Origin: Anniella stebbinsi
Taxonomy: Eukaryota > Chordata > Lepidosauria > Squamata > Anniellidae
DNA length: 64,000 nucleotides
Direction: 5' to 3'
Assembly (NCBI GenBank): GCA_029215795.1
Contig: JARDYH010000002.1
Span: 293,043,973 to 293,107,972 of the forward strand
Shown: piece after piece, positions 48,601 through 51,011 of the stretch
Numbering within the stretch: position 1 is the stretch's first letter
How the letters are laid out: the number at the start of each line of letters is the position of its first letter
Notes under the pieces: generated by a model
What the model saw: the letters and a program-made list of their open reading frames with translations, nothing else
Databases searched by the model: none
What the model was told of the DNA's origin: nothing
Program-made: the position numbers and the translations under genes

Positions 48601-50495
48601 GGAGCAATCCTATGTCCCCCATACAGCATCTGGGGGGACATAGGATTGTTTGGTTTCTGGGCTCTGATGTCAGAAACATGGCTTCAATCTCAGAACGCAG
48701 CATAGTTCTGCAGCCAGCATGGTTCTGGCTATGTCTCTGTCCTTGGAAATGGAGTGCACACATGGAGGAAGAGAGCGTTTCTGGGGGAAAGGAGGGGAGG
48801 AGACTAGGACTGTGGACATACAACTTTTCCTATGGCTGCCCCAGTTTCCCTGCTCCAGCCACCCTGTATTGGATATCCAGCAGCCTCCAAGTTACTGTCC
48901 TCACAGAACTGCATCCTAGGTCCCCTCTACAAGGATTCGCTTTTGCGCCCAGTTAGGCGATTATGCACATAATCGCTGAAGAGCATTTACACCTAATACC
49001 TCTGCATGAGAGGCGGCAAGAGACGGCAAAGCACATTAACGGATGACCAAAATGTGCTTTACAAGTAGTTAATGCGCATAAGCGCTTGTTCACATAGTCA
49101 AAATGCGCTTTAACGGCCGGAGCAAAATAAAACTCGCGATTTAACGCGCATTCGATAATGCGCATAATCGGAGAGATAACGCGCCTCTACGCCCGATTTG
49201 CGCTCCGTTCTTGTAGAGGTAAAAAATTTAAAGCGCCTTGAAAGAGCTTTAAACCTCTCTTGTAGAGGCAGCCCTAAATGCATGATTAAACTACACAGGA
49301 TCCAAAAACTGTAATTATCGAGTAACTCCAATATGTTTCAAGCCAAGTATCTCCTTTCCCACCAAAAAATATATCCACTAGTAACATCACAACAGATCTG
49401 GAAGACTCTTCTGGCAGCTACTGCATATCAGCAGTAATCCCCAAATTGTTCTATTTAACAATCACAGGAAACTTTCCTCAGTTGTCCAGTGATAAGGGTC
49501 TAGTGCCTTTTTTCCCCATTGCGCCCTTCTCCAGCATGCTATTGGCTTGTCTTTTAAATTCAGTGTGTCATTACACCCACACCTCCATTCACCATTTAAC
49601 TCATACTCCCTTTTGCTAAATATTATTCAGAAGATACTAAACCCAGCTACTTCATAATCCCACAAACCTGCTATTTCATGTTCCCATCTCAAAGCCTCAT
49701 TCCCTTCATGTTTTGACACACCTCATCAAATTTATTGCAGGTTTCTGAATGTAAAGGCTGGCTGGGGGATGCCAGGAGTTGTACGCACTTTTTCTATCTA
49801 AACATGCATAGGATTGCATCTCTAGTATCCCACATACATTAAACATATACTCTGCATTATAACCCAAACAGGCTATAAACTAGTTTATATTTCACTAATC
49901 CTCTCCTTGAGACTGCCCTCTCTTAATTAATCTAGCATCCACTGTCCAACACAAAATTCCCACTCCAAAATTTTCTCTCATACACTGCCATGAAGCTCTT
50001 CCACACAACAGCTTGGGCAGACCCCACACCTATCTTCTATCCACTGCACTAACGCTGGAATGCCATACACTAGCCTTCCCCAACCTGGTGCCCTCCAAAT
50101 GTTTTGAACTACAACTCCCTGCATTCCTGACTACTGGCCATGGTGGAGTTGATGGGAGTTGGAGACCAAAACATCAGGAGAACGCTAGGTCGGGGAAGGC
50201 TGTTATTCAGATTGCCTTGAAAGTAAACCTCCCAGGACTCCTACCTACGATCGGAATGTAACCCTCGCAAAACTTAATAATCTACCCACAGTTTCCCCTC
50301 ACAGTCCACTTACGCGATCATATAACAACGCTTTTTTCCTCCCACCGGCCTGGATGCGGCTCCCCTCCTTCCCCACTTCTGCCCACCCCAGCGCCCCTTT
50401 CCCACTCACCAATCTGCCGCCCCTCGGTTCTGAGGGTTGAGCGCCCCGGTCAGGGTCCGAGCCGACAGTTTGATGTTAACCATGTAGGGCTGCAT
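512..50495 (-). CDS. WDR11: WDR11 (WD repeat domain 11), exons 1-19, 3' part missing
   Basis: The spliced product is a close match to vertebrate WDR11, a WD40 beta-propeller protein of about 1,220 residues. In the known family it forms a trans-Golgi complex with FAM91A1 that receives endosome-derived vesicles, and it is linked to ciliogenesis/Hedgehog signalling and, in humans, to hypogonadotropic hypogonadism. Nineteen exons on the minus strand join in phase to 2,494 nt (831 codons plus one base), about two thirds of the protein. WD-type strand ends are visible: GKIIVWDVATG (exon 3), YIVLWNADTG (4), GRVMIWELK (8), KPLELWDIRT (14), GNLNFWDL-type (17), DGAEVWDTKE (18). The start is ATG at 50495-50493, because an in-frame TAA lies two codons upstream. 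The rest of the gene lies beyond base 1. Coding exons look intact, so the gene should be functional. Orthology is by remembered family sequence. Confidence 0.97.
684..2875 (-). other. WDR11 intron 18
   Basis: AT-rich intron. It contains a run of 12 G at 2022-2033. At about 2290-2385 it holds an A/T-rich repeat with GATTTAAATCA-type motifs, which I take to be an old interspersed element. Short open frames at 1808-2386 on both strands are not supported as genes. Confidence 0.8.
2876..2990 (-). CDS. WDR11: WDR11 exon 18 (residues 736-774)
   Basis: Acceptor CTTTACAG, then GIPTHRGWVRKIRFAPGKGN and QKLIAMYNDGAEVWDTKE, with donor GAG|GTAGAT in phase 0. Another WD blade ends in EVWDTKE. Confidence 0.96.
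2991..3822 (-). other. WDR11 intron 17
   Basis: An 832-nt intron. I see no recognisable repeat or conserved element in it. Confidence 0.8.
3823..3929 (-). CDS. WDR11: WDR11 exon 17 (residues 701-736)
   Basis: Acceptor TTTGTAG, then GSMGSITCIAWKGDILVLGD and VDGNLNFWDLKARVS, with donor AG|GTAGTA. A complete WD blade is visible (GSITCIAW to FWDL). Confidence 0.95.
4256..4316. repeat. Two-copy tandem duplication, about 30-bp unit
   Basis: The unit starting CTTTTAGCCTTTGCAAACTC occurs at 4256-4284 and again at 4285-4316. The copies differ only near the end (GTTAATTCA versus CTGCTAATTCA). Confidence 0.85.
6209..6310. mobile_element. Short foldback MITE-like element, 102 bp
   Basis: The arm 6209-6240 (CTTAGTCGTACTTAGAATAG and onward) is the reverse complement, with a few mismatches, of the end at about 6279-6310. 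The centre is a G-run/C-run pair. There is no coding capacity. It has the form of a non-autonomous DNA transposon; superfamily unassigned. Confidence 0.65.
6733..7190 (+). mobile_element. L1-like ORF2 C-terminal fragment (degenerate)
   Basis: The plus-strand frame 6736-7041 reads MQIHPLQWQETVVQVKYLSM and later RCWQCNNISSGMYQMILDC, then PVILPFCAQVNKHV. This resembles the C-terminal CWRC...W.CP...FW region of L1 ORF2. After the stop, the homology-like reading continues to about 7190 with further stops. It is inserted in WDR11 intron 16 against the gene's strand and is a dead 5'-truncated copy. Confidence 0.7.
7568..7715 (-). CDS. WDR11: WDR11 exon 16 (residues 651-700)
   Basis: Acceptor CTTCCCAAG, then LLQEAESKSELSQNISAREH, FVFTDTDGQVYHLTVEG and DSARIPPD, with donor GTAAGT in phase 0. 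The acceptor AAG|C is less common but gives the only in-phase join. Confidence 0.95.
7716..9355 (-). other. WDR11 intron 15
   Basis: Contains one foldback element (8150-8414) that includes a run of 13 G. Otherwise I see nothing recognisable. Confidence 0.75.
8150..8414. mobile_element. Foldback MITE-like element, 265 bp
   Basis: The left end GGCCTGGTTCACACAATCAT...GCTGAAACAA matches the reverse complement of the right end TTGTTTCAGCCATCACGGTC...GTGAACCAGGCC. Further in, GCCAGNNNGCA-type pieces also pair, so much of the element can fold back. A run of 13 G sits near the centre (8281-8293). There is no ORF. Ends beginning CCTGGTTCACAC recur at 36127. Confidence 0.75.
9356..9480 (-). CDS. WDR11: WDR11 exon 15 (residues 610-651)
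   Basis: Acceptor TCTCCCAG, then EWSPSHNLKSLRKKQLATRE and AMARQTVVSDTEQSSLESS, with donor AG|GTATCG. It encodes the Lys/Arg-rich, probably helical insertion of the family. Intron 14 on its upstream side is only 294 nt. Confidence 0.95.
9481..9774 (-). other. WDR11 intron 14
   Basis: The shortest intron (294 nt). Nothing is recognised in it. Confidence 0.8.
9775..9883 (-). CDS. WDR11: WDR11 exon 14 (residues 573-609)
   Basis: Acceptor TTGTTTCAG, then QYLAVIFKDKPLELWDIRTC and TLLREMSKSFPTITAL, with donor TTG|GTAAGG in phase 0. It contains a canonical blade end ELWDIRT. Confidence 0.95.
10978..11029. repeat. Target-site duplication, copy at LINE 3' end (52 bp)
   Basis: Begins CATGCACACTCACACACC and ends GTGAGCAGGCAA. 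It is identical over all 52 bases to 14724-14775 on the other side of the LINE. Confidence 0.95.
11127..12680 (-). pseudogene. LINE reverse transcriptase core and C-terminal domain (517 codons)
   Basis: Long intact frame. It holds motif A (AAFVDLRSAFDLVPRDKLWE), motif B (ARGVKQGCVLAPTLFNFYIN), catalytic motif C (LLYADDAVTLS) and motif D/E (GLQINYDKTKVLVFSR). A thumb/C-terminal region follows (RRAFTLAKFNVLPSALLEGR) and then a CCHC-like zinc knuckle CHCGTGDIETADHVLLHC. The surviving 1.5-kb frame suggests a fairly recent insertion. It lacks its own start and depends on the broken upstream part, so no functional protein is expected. Confidence 0.9.
12737..13198 (-). pseudogene. LINE reverse transcriptase N-terminal segment (153 codons)
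   Basis: Contains RTGKAPGNDNIPPEVFKSNL and IPIYKKGDRSNPANYRPISL, motifs 0-2 of a non-LTR reverse transcriptase. The frame is lost near 12765, after which the adjacent frame reads LEKLRD, stop, LEQENLIEDEQAGFRAERST and runs into the next segment. Confidence 0.88.
13240..14406 (-). pseudogene. LINE endonuclease segment (388 codons)
   Basis: An open frame carrying the AP-endonuclease-like domain: LLQETWD near its start, GRPKGGLSLMV, LAGDFNARTG at about residue 120, STVDYFIVSPELFARV at about 205 and ESDHLPLVLSL. The upstream LSWNIAG motif is in another frame (just beyond 14430), which marks a frameshift. Downstream the frame breaks at a run of A near 13270. It is a retrotransposon relic, not a host gene. 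Confidence 0.88.
14724..14775. repeat. Target-site duplication, copy at LINE 5' end (52 bp)
   Basis: Identical to 10978-11029. The element occupies exactly the space between them. Confidence 0.95.
15164..15239 (-). CDS. WDR11: WDR11 exon 13 (residues 548-573)
   Basis: Acceptor TGTTTTAG, then GRSIAFRGERGSDEPAIEMI and KLSHLK, with donor AA|GTAAGC. At 76 nt it is the smallest exon here. Confidence 0.94.
16387..16590 (+). mobile_element. tRNA-derived SINE
   Basis: Starts AGCCAGTTGTGGTGTAGTGG (A-box-like TGGTGTAGTGGTTA). It then runs through GCCATGAAGCTCACAGGGTG and CTACCTCACATGGCTGTTGT to a tail with ATAAATGTAATAA. A second, more decayed copy with the same order of motifs is at 25312-25470. This layout is characteristic of a common squamate SINE. 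The exact family name is not claimed. Confidence 0.75.
16769..17120. mobile_element. Foldback MITE-like element, about 350 bp
   Basis: The left end (ATTGTGAAC...GACCCAATGTGCACATAATG, then GACAATTCC) pairs with the right end (GGAATTGCCCC...ATTATGTGCAAATTGGGTCACAAT). Internal TTAATTCTGGGTTGTTTAAC-type arms also pair around a central axis. No ORF. Confidence 0.72.
17640..17775 (+). repeat. CR1/L2-type LINE 3' tail remnant
   Basis: T-rich stretch followed by GTACACCACTTTGATGATTT and a CAATCAATCAATTAATCAAT tail, the pattern of LINE 3' ends that recurs elsewhere in this window (44050-44205, 19545-19680). Confidence 0.45.
17811..17917 (-). CDS. WDR11: WDR11 exon 12 (residues 512-548)
   Basis: Acceptor TCTGACAG, then GIEWTSLTSFLSFATSTPNN and LVRNELQLVDLPT, with donor G|GTAAAT. 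It lies 10.2 kb from exon 11, across the longest intron. Confidence 0.95.
18375..19005 (+). mobile_element. CR1-like LINE C-terminal/3' remnant (old)
   Basis: The degenerate reading EHCVQFWSPHFKKDTIKLEK, VQKKATQMIN resembles the CR1 reverse-transcriptase C-terminus, also present better preserved at 52118-53028. It ends near GGTCTAATCCAAAACAGCTC, matching the CR1 3' UTR phrase. A tandem duplicate at 18756-18822 interrupts it. Confidence 0.6.
18756..18822. repeat. Two-copy tandem duplication, about 33-bp unit
   Basis: TATAGCTAACTGAAATCTTA with AGAATAA is followed directly by GATAGCTAACTGAAATCTCA with AGAATAA. Confidence 0.75.
19545..19680 (+). repeat. LINE 3'-tail-like remnant
   Basis: T-rich block followed by GGAAGCCACCCTGGGAATTT and GGGCAGGGTAATTATGCC, resembling the CR1/L2 3' end phrase about a gene-poor GGGCGG-type motif. 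Strongly decayed. Confidence 0.4.
20632..20815. repeat. Purine-rich (GA-rich) low-complexity tract
   Basis: Long run of G/A with few pyrimidines, containing repeats of GGGGAAATAGCAAGACAA-like units. The open frame on its complementary strand is a composition artefact. Confidence 0.7.
22120..22300 (+). repeat. Interspersed repeat, CR1-associated phrase
   Basis: Reads TTGGACCAAATGTCCATCTA with GTGCAGTATGCTGTTTCC, AACAGTGCCCAG and later TGAATATGGAGATTC. I know this order as a common squamate/CR1-linked repeat. Family not verified. Confidence 0.5.
22468..22712. mobile_element. Foldback element with AACCAATGGTGG repeats
   Basis: Several copies of ACCAATGGTGGTT occur at 22478-22545, and the region ends with CCACTGTTGGTTATTGTGTTGTC. 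It belongs to the same style of element as 40527-40820 and 58892-59437 (termini with TGTTGTCTGAAC or TGTTGTCCGAAT). Confidence 0.5.
22751..22870. mobile_element. Palindromic MITE family A copy
   Basis: CCCTCCAGATGTTGTTGGAC and, inverted, GTCCAACCGCATCTGGAGGG, with CATTGGCCATG in the middle. About 120 bp. The same family recurs at 23227, 27128, 29222, 40974, 46257, 50072, 50968/51331 and 61015. Confidence 0.8.
23227..23343. mobile_element. Palindromic MITE family A copy
   Basis: TTCCAGATGTTTTGGACTTC pairs with GAAGTCCAAAATACCTGGAG. Adjacent to the target site of the following LINE. Confidence 0.7.
23348..23359. repeat. Target-site duplication, left copy (12 bp)
   Basis: AACTGTTTGCCC immediately before the truncated LINE. 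Confidence 0.85.
23360..25235 (+). mobile_element. I-group (Ingi/Vingi-like) LINE, 5'-truncated, older copy
   Basis: A 1.88-kb plus-strand relative of the LINE at 11030-14723, starting inside the reverse transcriptase (IIPIYKKGSRDDPSNFRPIS) and read in several broken frames. The YADD box is intact (ILLYADDVILISQTRLG, in the open frame 23841-24407), as are the C-terminal RRAFTLARFNVLPSRLLEGR and the knuckle CPCNKSEVETITHVLLPC (frame 24674-25096). Motif A is damaged (FIDLKAPRDRLWE lacks the AFD part). The 3' end has AATAAAG and a short TGAAT-type tail. A 12-bp flanking duplication AACTGTTTGCCC (23348-23359 and 25236-25247) marks a 5'-truncated insertion. Confidence 0.88.
25236..25247. repeat. 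Target-site duplication, right copy (12 bp)
   Basis: AACTGTTTGCCC directly after the LINE tail. Confidence 0.85.
25312..25470 (+). mobile_element. tRNA-derived SINE (decayed)
   Basis: AGAGCCAGCTTGGTGCAGTT, then GCCATGAAGCTCACTAGGTG, GCCTTAGCCTAACCAACCTA and GGATAACTGGATAAAATGG. Same family layout as 16387-16590. Confidence 0.68.
27128..27263. mobile_element. Palindromic MITE family A copy
   Basis: Ends GAGCAGCCTTTGCCA and, inverted, GGGGAAGGCTGCTC. Inner arms are CAGACGTTTTGAACTGCAAC and GTACAAAACATCTGG. About 136 bp. Confidence 0.75.
27450..27560 (+). repeat. LINE 3'-tail-like stretch with AAATAAATAAATA tail
   Basis: T/A-rich, with GCGGTATTTAAATACC followed by AGAAATAAATAAATAAAAT, like a CR1/L2 3' end. 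Confidence 0.45.
28132..28216 (-). CDS. WDR11: WDR11 exon 11 (residues 484-512)
   Basis: Acceptor CTTTGCAG, then GTSNGSVLVYNLTSGLLHKE and LSIHSCEV, with donor AA|GTGAGT in phase 2. The pattern GSVLVYNLTSG is a WD-like blade strand. Confidence 0.95.
28217..30423 (-). other. WDR11 intron 10
   Basis: Holds one MITE family A copy (29222-29360). The rest, including 28400-29000 where short open frames occur on both strands, shows no gene-like signal. Confidence 0.8.
29222..29360. mobile_element. Palindromic MITE family A copy
   Basis: AGCCCTCCAGATGTTGTGAG pairs with CAACAACATCTGGAGGGCCA. The middle reads CCATTGGTTCCAGCCAGCATG. About 139 bp. Confidence 0.8.
30424..30579 (-). CDS. WDR11: WDR11 exon 10 (residues 432-484)
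   Basis: Acceptor TTTCTACAG, then EEQLRSYCLQEVHLKFLLTG, LPLPPFAIRMCPPLTTKNIK and YQPLLAV, with donor G|GTAAGTT. The first ten codons are the least conserved part, but the phase and the EVHLKFLL core match the family. Confidence 0.9.
31139..31460 (+). repeat. SINE-like interspersed repeat
   Basis: Reads GCAGCCTGTTAGTCAGTTGC, GATTCTTGTGACACTTTAAA, TTTGTAGACTGGAGTACAC and later AAAAAGGTGCTACAAGAGTC. This is a phrase set I associate with a widespread reptile SINE-like repeat. The GC-rich hairpin at 31324-31363 lies in its middle. Confidence 0.5.
31324..31363. repeat. Perfect 13-bp stem-loop
   Basis: GTGCAGGGGCTAC (31324-31336) and GTAGCCCCTGCAC (31351-31363), with inner ATA/TAT pairing that extends the stem with a small bulge. 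Confidence 0.9.
31943..32046 (-). CDS. WDR11: WDR11 exon 9 (residues 397-432)
   Basis: Acceptor CTTTCCAG, then SNSSASPLYSPISFCGIPVG and KLPDLSLDNMI, with donor G|GTAAGTG in phase 1. The mammalian protein as I recall it carries about seven more residues (roughly GQSAIAG) right after this exon. They are not present at this donor. Confidence 0.92.
32304..32850. mobile_element. Composite foldback element
   Basis: Outer arms GGTTTGCACATAATGG (about 32305) and CATTATGTGCAAACT (about 32836-32850). Inside lie an independent inverted repeat, 32319-32398 (TTCAGTTCAGACAACATGTT versus AACATGTTGTCTGAACTGAG), and a hairpin with 22-bp arms at 32635-32689. No ORF. It looks like two or more MITEs inserted in one another. 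Confidence 0.65.
32410..32510 (+). repeat. CR1-associated interspersed phrase
   Basis: AGAACATAAGAAGAGCCATG, CTGGATCAGACCAAGGACAA and GTCAACCAGCTGTTGACCAG match a repeat phrase also seen at the 3' end of the CR1 at 52118-53028 (in GGTCTGATCCAGCATGGCTC form, inverted). Confidence 0.55.
33077..33272 (-). CDS. WDR11: WDR11 exon 8 (residues 332-397)
   Basis: Acceptor ATTCACAG, then DPDPIQELVYDLRSQCDA, TKTVRPFSMVCCPVNENSA and DGRVMIWELKSTIAGRN, with donor AG|GTAACC in phase 2. Confidence 0.96.
33273..33581 (-). other. WDR11 intron 7
   Basis: A 309-nt intron with nothing recognisable. Confidence 0.8.
33582..33696 (-). CDS. WDR11: WDR11 exon 7 (residues 294-332)
   Basis: Acceptor TTGTCTAG, then VIPCFQRDGLFCLHENGC and TLRVRRS, ending TSNEDP with donor GTGAGTGGG in phase 1. 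This exon lacks a long open frame of its own and was found by translating between its splice sites. Confidence 0.94.
33697..35703 (-). other. WDR11 intron 6
   Basis: Contains an ATTTATTTATTTA tract with a LINE-tail-like follow-on on the minus strand (33890-33990) and an ATTAATATTAATAA tract (34115-34155). No gene-like signal, including in the short frame at 34332-34610. Confidence 0.75.
33890..33990 (-). repeat. LINE 3'-tail-like remnant, minus strand
   Basis: ATTTTATTTATTTATTTATG followed by ACATTTATATACTGCTG. On the minus strand this reads as a degenerate tail of the same kind as 44050-44205. Confidence 0.45.
35704..35869 (-). CDS. WDR11: WDR11 exon 6 (residues 238-293)
   Basis: Acceptor TGTTTAG, then SAESVTLNDCLQLSYLPSKR, LYPREILILDLEVNQTVGV and TGVPFLQ, with donor CAG|GTAATA, phase 0. 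Confidence 0.96.
36127..36949. mobile_element. Composite foldback MITE-like block
   Basis: Ends GACCTGGTTCACACATAACA and, inverted, GGCATCATGTGTGAAACCAG (about 36633-36652) and CCAACCAGGTC (36939-36949). Inside, 36258-36305 and 36341-36402 pair over about 45 bases (CTTGGGTTGTTAGTCATGAC versus GTCATGATGTCTGAACCTGG-type arms). Repeated CAAACCATGG/AACCCA units fill the rest. No credible ORF. Confidence 0.7.
38447..38466. repeat. AAAC microsatellite
   Basis: Five consecutive AAAC/AACA units. Confidence 0.8.
38844..39030 (-). CDS. WDR11: WDR11 exon 5 (residues 176-238)
   Basis: Acceptor GGTACAG, then LLTSEGIVFISDFSPSK, KKVYISSPHSSP and KVKILITNEKP, with donor GTATGTATT. The Ser/Lys-rich stretch corresponds to a loop between propeller blades in the family. 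Confidence 0.95.
39100..39289. mobile_element. Foldback MITE-like element, 190 bp
   Basis: GACCTGTTCAGATGACATGC with TAAGCCATGGT pairs with ACCACTGTGGTTTA and GTGTGTCGTCTGAACAGGGTC. Internal AACCATG repeats. No ORF. Confidence 0.78.
39648..39735. mobile_element. Short MITE-like family B copy
   Basis: CAAGTTCTAGTCAATTCAGT with GGGACTTATTTTTGAGT is a decayed version of the AAGTAAGTCCCATTGAGTTC family that recurs at 44566, 47273, 55135, 55225, 58069 and 61461. Confidence 0.55.
39990..40060 (-). repeat. LINE 3' end, minus strand
   Basis: TTTATTTATTGCATTTCTAT then AATGCCCAATAGCTGAAGCT and CTCTGGGCAGTTCACAATAA. The reverse complement matches the GCCCAGAGAGCTTCGGCTAT phrase at 44140-44170. Confidence 0.65.
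40150..40330 (+). repeat. LINE/SINE 3' tail with ATT microsatellite
   Basis: T-rich block, then CCCCGCCTCGATCCAGACGG and AGAGGCGGGTAAGAAATAAA followed by eight ATT units (about 40303-40327). This is a typical 3' end of a squamate LINE copy. Confidence 0.6.
40527..40820. mobile_element. Foldback MITE-like element (partial match of ends)
   Basis: TGTGTTGTGTTGTCTAAATT with AACAAGC pairs with ACTGGACAACACAAA. Internal AACCATAGTTAAGAATAACT is itself palindromic. Confidence 0.5.
40974..41064. mobile_element. Palindromic MITE family A copy (short)
   Basis: ATCTGGTGCCCCCCATATGT pairs with ACACATCTGGAAGGCACCAG. Confidence 0.65.
41510..41683 (-). CDS. WDR11: WDR11 exon 4 (residues 118-176)
   Basis: Acceptor TTGACAG, then DMQWLWNQDASRDLLLA, YIVLWNADTGTKLWKKSY and DPFDPSNLT, with donor GTGAGTACT. 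It encodes the second WD unit. It is separated from exon 3 by a 6-kb intron. Confidence 0.96.
42413..42510 (-). repeat. LINE 3' end with TTTA tail, minus strand
   Basis: CTTATTTATTTATTTATTTA then CCCAATAGCCGTAGCTCTCT and GGGCGGTTCAGTAAAATT. The reverse complement is the common GAGAGCTACGGCTATTGGGC LINE tail. Confidence 0.68.
43285..43346. repeat. Perfect two-copy 31-bp tandem duplication
   Basis: AAGTCCCAAAATGGTGGCAC with AGAGGTAGAG occurs at 43285-43315 and again at 43316-43346. The two differ only in the last base. Confidence 0.9.
44050..44205 (+). repeat. LINE 3' end with AATA tail, plus strand
   Basis: T-rich block, then AACCGCCCAGAGAGCTTCGG, CTATGGGGCGGTATACAAAT and GTAATAAATAAATAAATAAA. 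Best-preserved copy of this tail in the window. Confidence 0.7.
44566..44650. mobile_element. Short MITE-like family B copy
   Basis: TGCAATCATATACATGTCTA with CTCAGATGTAAG pairs with CTTACTTCTAGGCAGGTGTG and CATAAGATTGCA. Confidence 0.65.
45768..45815 (-). repeat. Possible tRNA-derived SINE head, minus strand
   Basis: The minus strand reads GGAGCCATCACTCAGTGGTA with GAGCACCTGGAAAAGG, an A-box-like start followed by a weak B-box-like AGGTCTGAGTTCATG. No cloverleaf can be completed, so it is read as a SINE relic and not a tRNA gene. Confidence 0.4.
46257..46393. mobile_element. Palindromic MITE family A copy
   Basis: Ends AGCATTCCACAACC and GGTTGGAGAAGGCTGCC. Inner arms are TCCTCCAGATCTTGGACTTC and GTGCAACATATCTGGAAGGC, with GCCAGCATGGCCAATGG at the centre. 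Confidence 0.8.
47273..47353. mobile_element. Short MITE-like family B copy
   Basis: TGTGCAATCCTGTAAATATC with CTCAAAAGTAAGTCCCATTG, ending TATATAGAATTACAC. Confidence 0.6.
47715..47868 (-). CDS. WDR11: WDR11 exon 3 (residues 67-118)
   Basis: Acceptor CTTCAG, then VKWAKENYHHNIGSPY, ASADSTGKIIVWDVATG and EHTKPIQ, with donor CAGG|GTAAGG-type ending in phase 1. It carries the first clear WD dipeptide. Confidence 0.96.
47869..48349 (-). other. WDR11 intron 2
   Basis: A 481-nt AT-rich intron. Nothing is recognised in it. Confidence 0.8.
48350..48461 (-). CDS. WDR11: WDR11 exon 2 (residues 29-66)
   Basis: Acceptor TTTTCTAG, then GWQGLIAYGCHSLVLVID and onward to HKANVVK, with donor AAG|GTAATT. 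The 112-nt length restores phase 0. This is the start of the first beta-propeller. Confidence 0.96.
48605..48648. repeat. Perfect 16-bp-arm hairpin
   Basis: CAATCCTATGTCCCCC (48605-48620) and GGGGGACATAGGATTG (48633-48648) separated by 12 bases. Related at its ends to family B (GCAATCCTA). Confidence 0.9.
48919..49273 (+). mobile_element. CpG-rich palindromic MITE, copy 1 (355 bp)
   Basis: Starts GGTCCCCTCTACAAGGATTC and ends CTTGTAGAGGCAGCC, so CCTCTACAAG is inverted at the two ends. The interior is rich in GCGCAT/ATGCGC units, including a one-mismatch version of the 20-bp palindrome seen in copy 3. No coding capacity. It lies in WDR11 intron 1, about 1.2 kb from exon 1. The flanks CCTA/CCTA may be a 4-bp duplication, too short to rely on. 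Confidence 0.85.
50072..50203. mobile_element. Palindromic MITE family A copy
   Basis: AGCCTTCCCCAACCTGGTGC and GGTCGGGGAAGGCT at the ends. Inner arms AAATGTTTTGAACTACAACT and GGAGACCAAAACATC. Confidence 0.8.
50410..50495 (-). CDS. WDR11: WDR11 exon 1 coding part (residues 1-29)
   Basis: The exon opens MQPYMVNIKLSARTLTGALN and ends inside the TGG codon of W29 (TG|G) at donor GTGAGTGGG. The mammalian protein starts with a closely similar segment. An in-frame TAA six bases before the ATG fixes the start. M5 could be an alternative start but gives no better context. Confidence 0.95.
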
Positions 50496-50734
50496 GGCTT
50501 AGAAGAAAACGGGGGAGGGGGCGTCCCGTCCCGAGCAGCCGACAGATCGGGGGAGAAAAAAGGAACCGAATCTCATCTACGGAAGCAGTCTCTTCGAGCG
50601 GAGCGCCACCAATCCTTGTCCCCAACTGATCCGGCTTGCCCTGCCGGCTCCAGAACATTGGTTCCGGCGCTCAAATGTTTCCGCATAGGGGGGAAAGGGG
50701 GAAACTAGAGAAGAGCTCCAGGGTGATTCCTTCC

Positions 50735-50794
50735 CGCATGCTCAGTAGCGAAAATTGATTTAGCTGGTCCCTATCTTCCCCCACTGAGCATGCG
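50735..50794. promoter_or_regulatory. 12-bp inverted repeat with NRF1-like site upstream of WDR11
   Basis: CGCATGCTCAGT (50735-50746) and its exact reverse complement ACTGAGCATGCG (50783-50794) flank 36 bases. The right arm runs into TGAGCATGCGCA (50785-50796), one mismatch from the NRF1 palindrome TGCGCATGCGCA. It lies 240-300 bases upstream of the start codon. Confidence 0.6.
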
Positions 50795-50800
50795 CAATAG

Positions 50801-50967
50801 CAGGAAACCAAGGCTTAAGAATCGATTGAGTTACGCCTTCTTATCCGTAAAGACAAAGTTTTCTTAACGTTTTATTATCGTAATGTTGATGGTGATGAAT
50901 TTATTATTATACCGCCTTGCGAGCAAAAGGTTCTATTCAGAAGACGGGTCTGCAGAGATTAATCAAG
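50801..50967. other. Upstream flank, no feature
   Basis: Transition from the CpG-rich promoter to AT-rich DNA (TTATTATCG, TTATTATTAT). No gene or repeat recognised. Confidence 0.6.
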
Positions 50968-51011
50968 CAGCCCTATCCAACCTGGTGCCCTACAAATCTA
51001 TAGGACTACAA
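50968..51011. mobile_element. MITE family A, left half (split by a later insertion)
   Basis: CAGCCCTATCCAACCTGGTG with CCCTACAAATC and GGACTACAA. The other half resumes at 51331 after the element 51012-51330. Confidence 0.75.
51004..51011. repeat. 8-bp target-site duplication, left
   Basis: GACTACAA, repeated exactly at 51331-51338. Confidence 0.88.

Larger units (their letters stand above)
48462..50409 (-). other. WDR11 intron 1
   Basis: Contains a hairpin (48605-48648), copy 1 of the CpG-rich 355-bp MITE (48919-49273) and a MITE family A copy (50072-50203). Its promoter-proximal end (50210-50409) becomes GC-rich. Confidence 0.8.
50330..50800 (-). promoter_or_regulatory. WDR11 CpG-rich promoter region
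   Basis: GC-rich with frequent CpG around exon 1 (for example CCGGTCAGGGTCCGAGCCGA and TTCGAGCGGAGCG), in contrast to the AT-rich surroundings. No TATA box is obvious upstream of the ATG at 50495. An ETS-like CGGAAG lies at about 50580, and an NRF1-like site is at 50785-50796. This is the expected layout of a housekeeping-type start. The exact transcription start is not visible. Confidence 0.75.

Noticed and set aside
48953..49331. Minus-strand frames that recur at 63135-63516
   Set aside because: They recur because the same MITE is present twice. They have no domain and are not maintained in copy 2.
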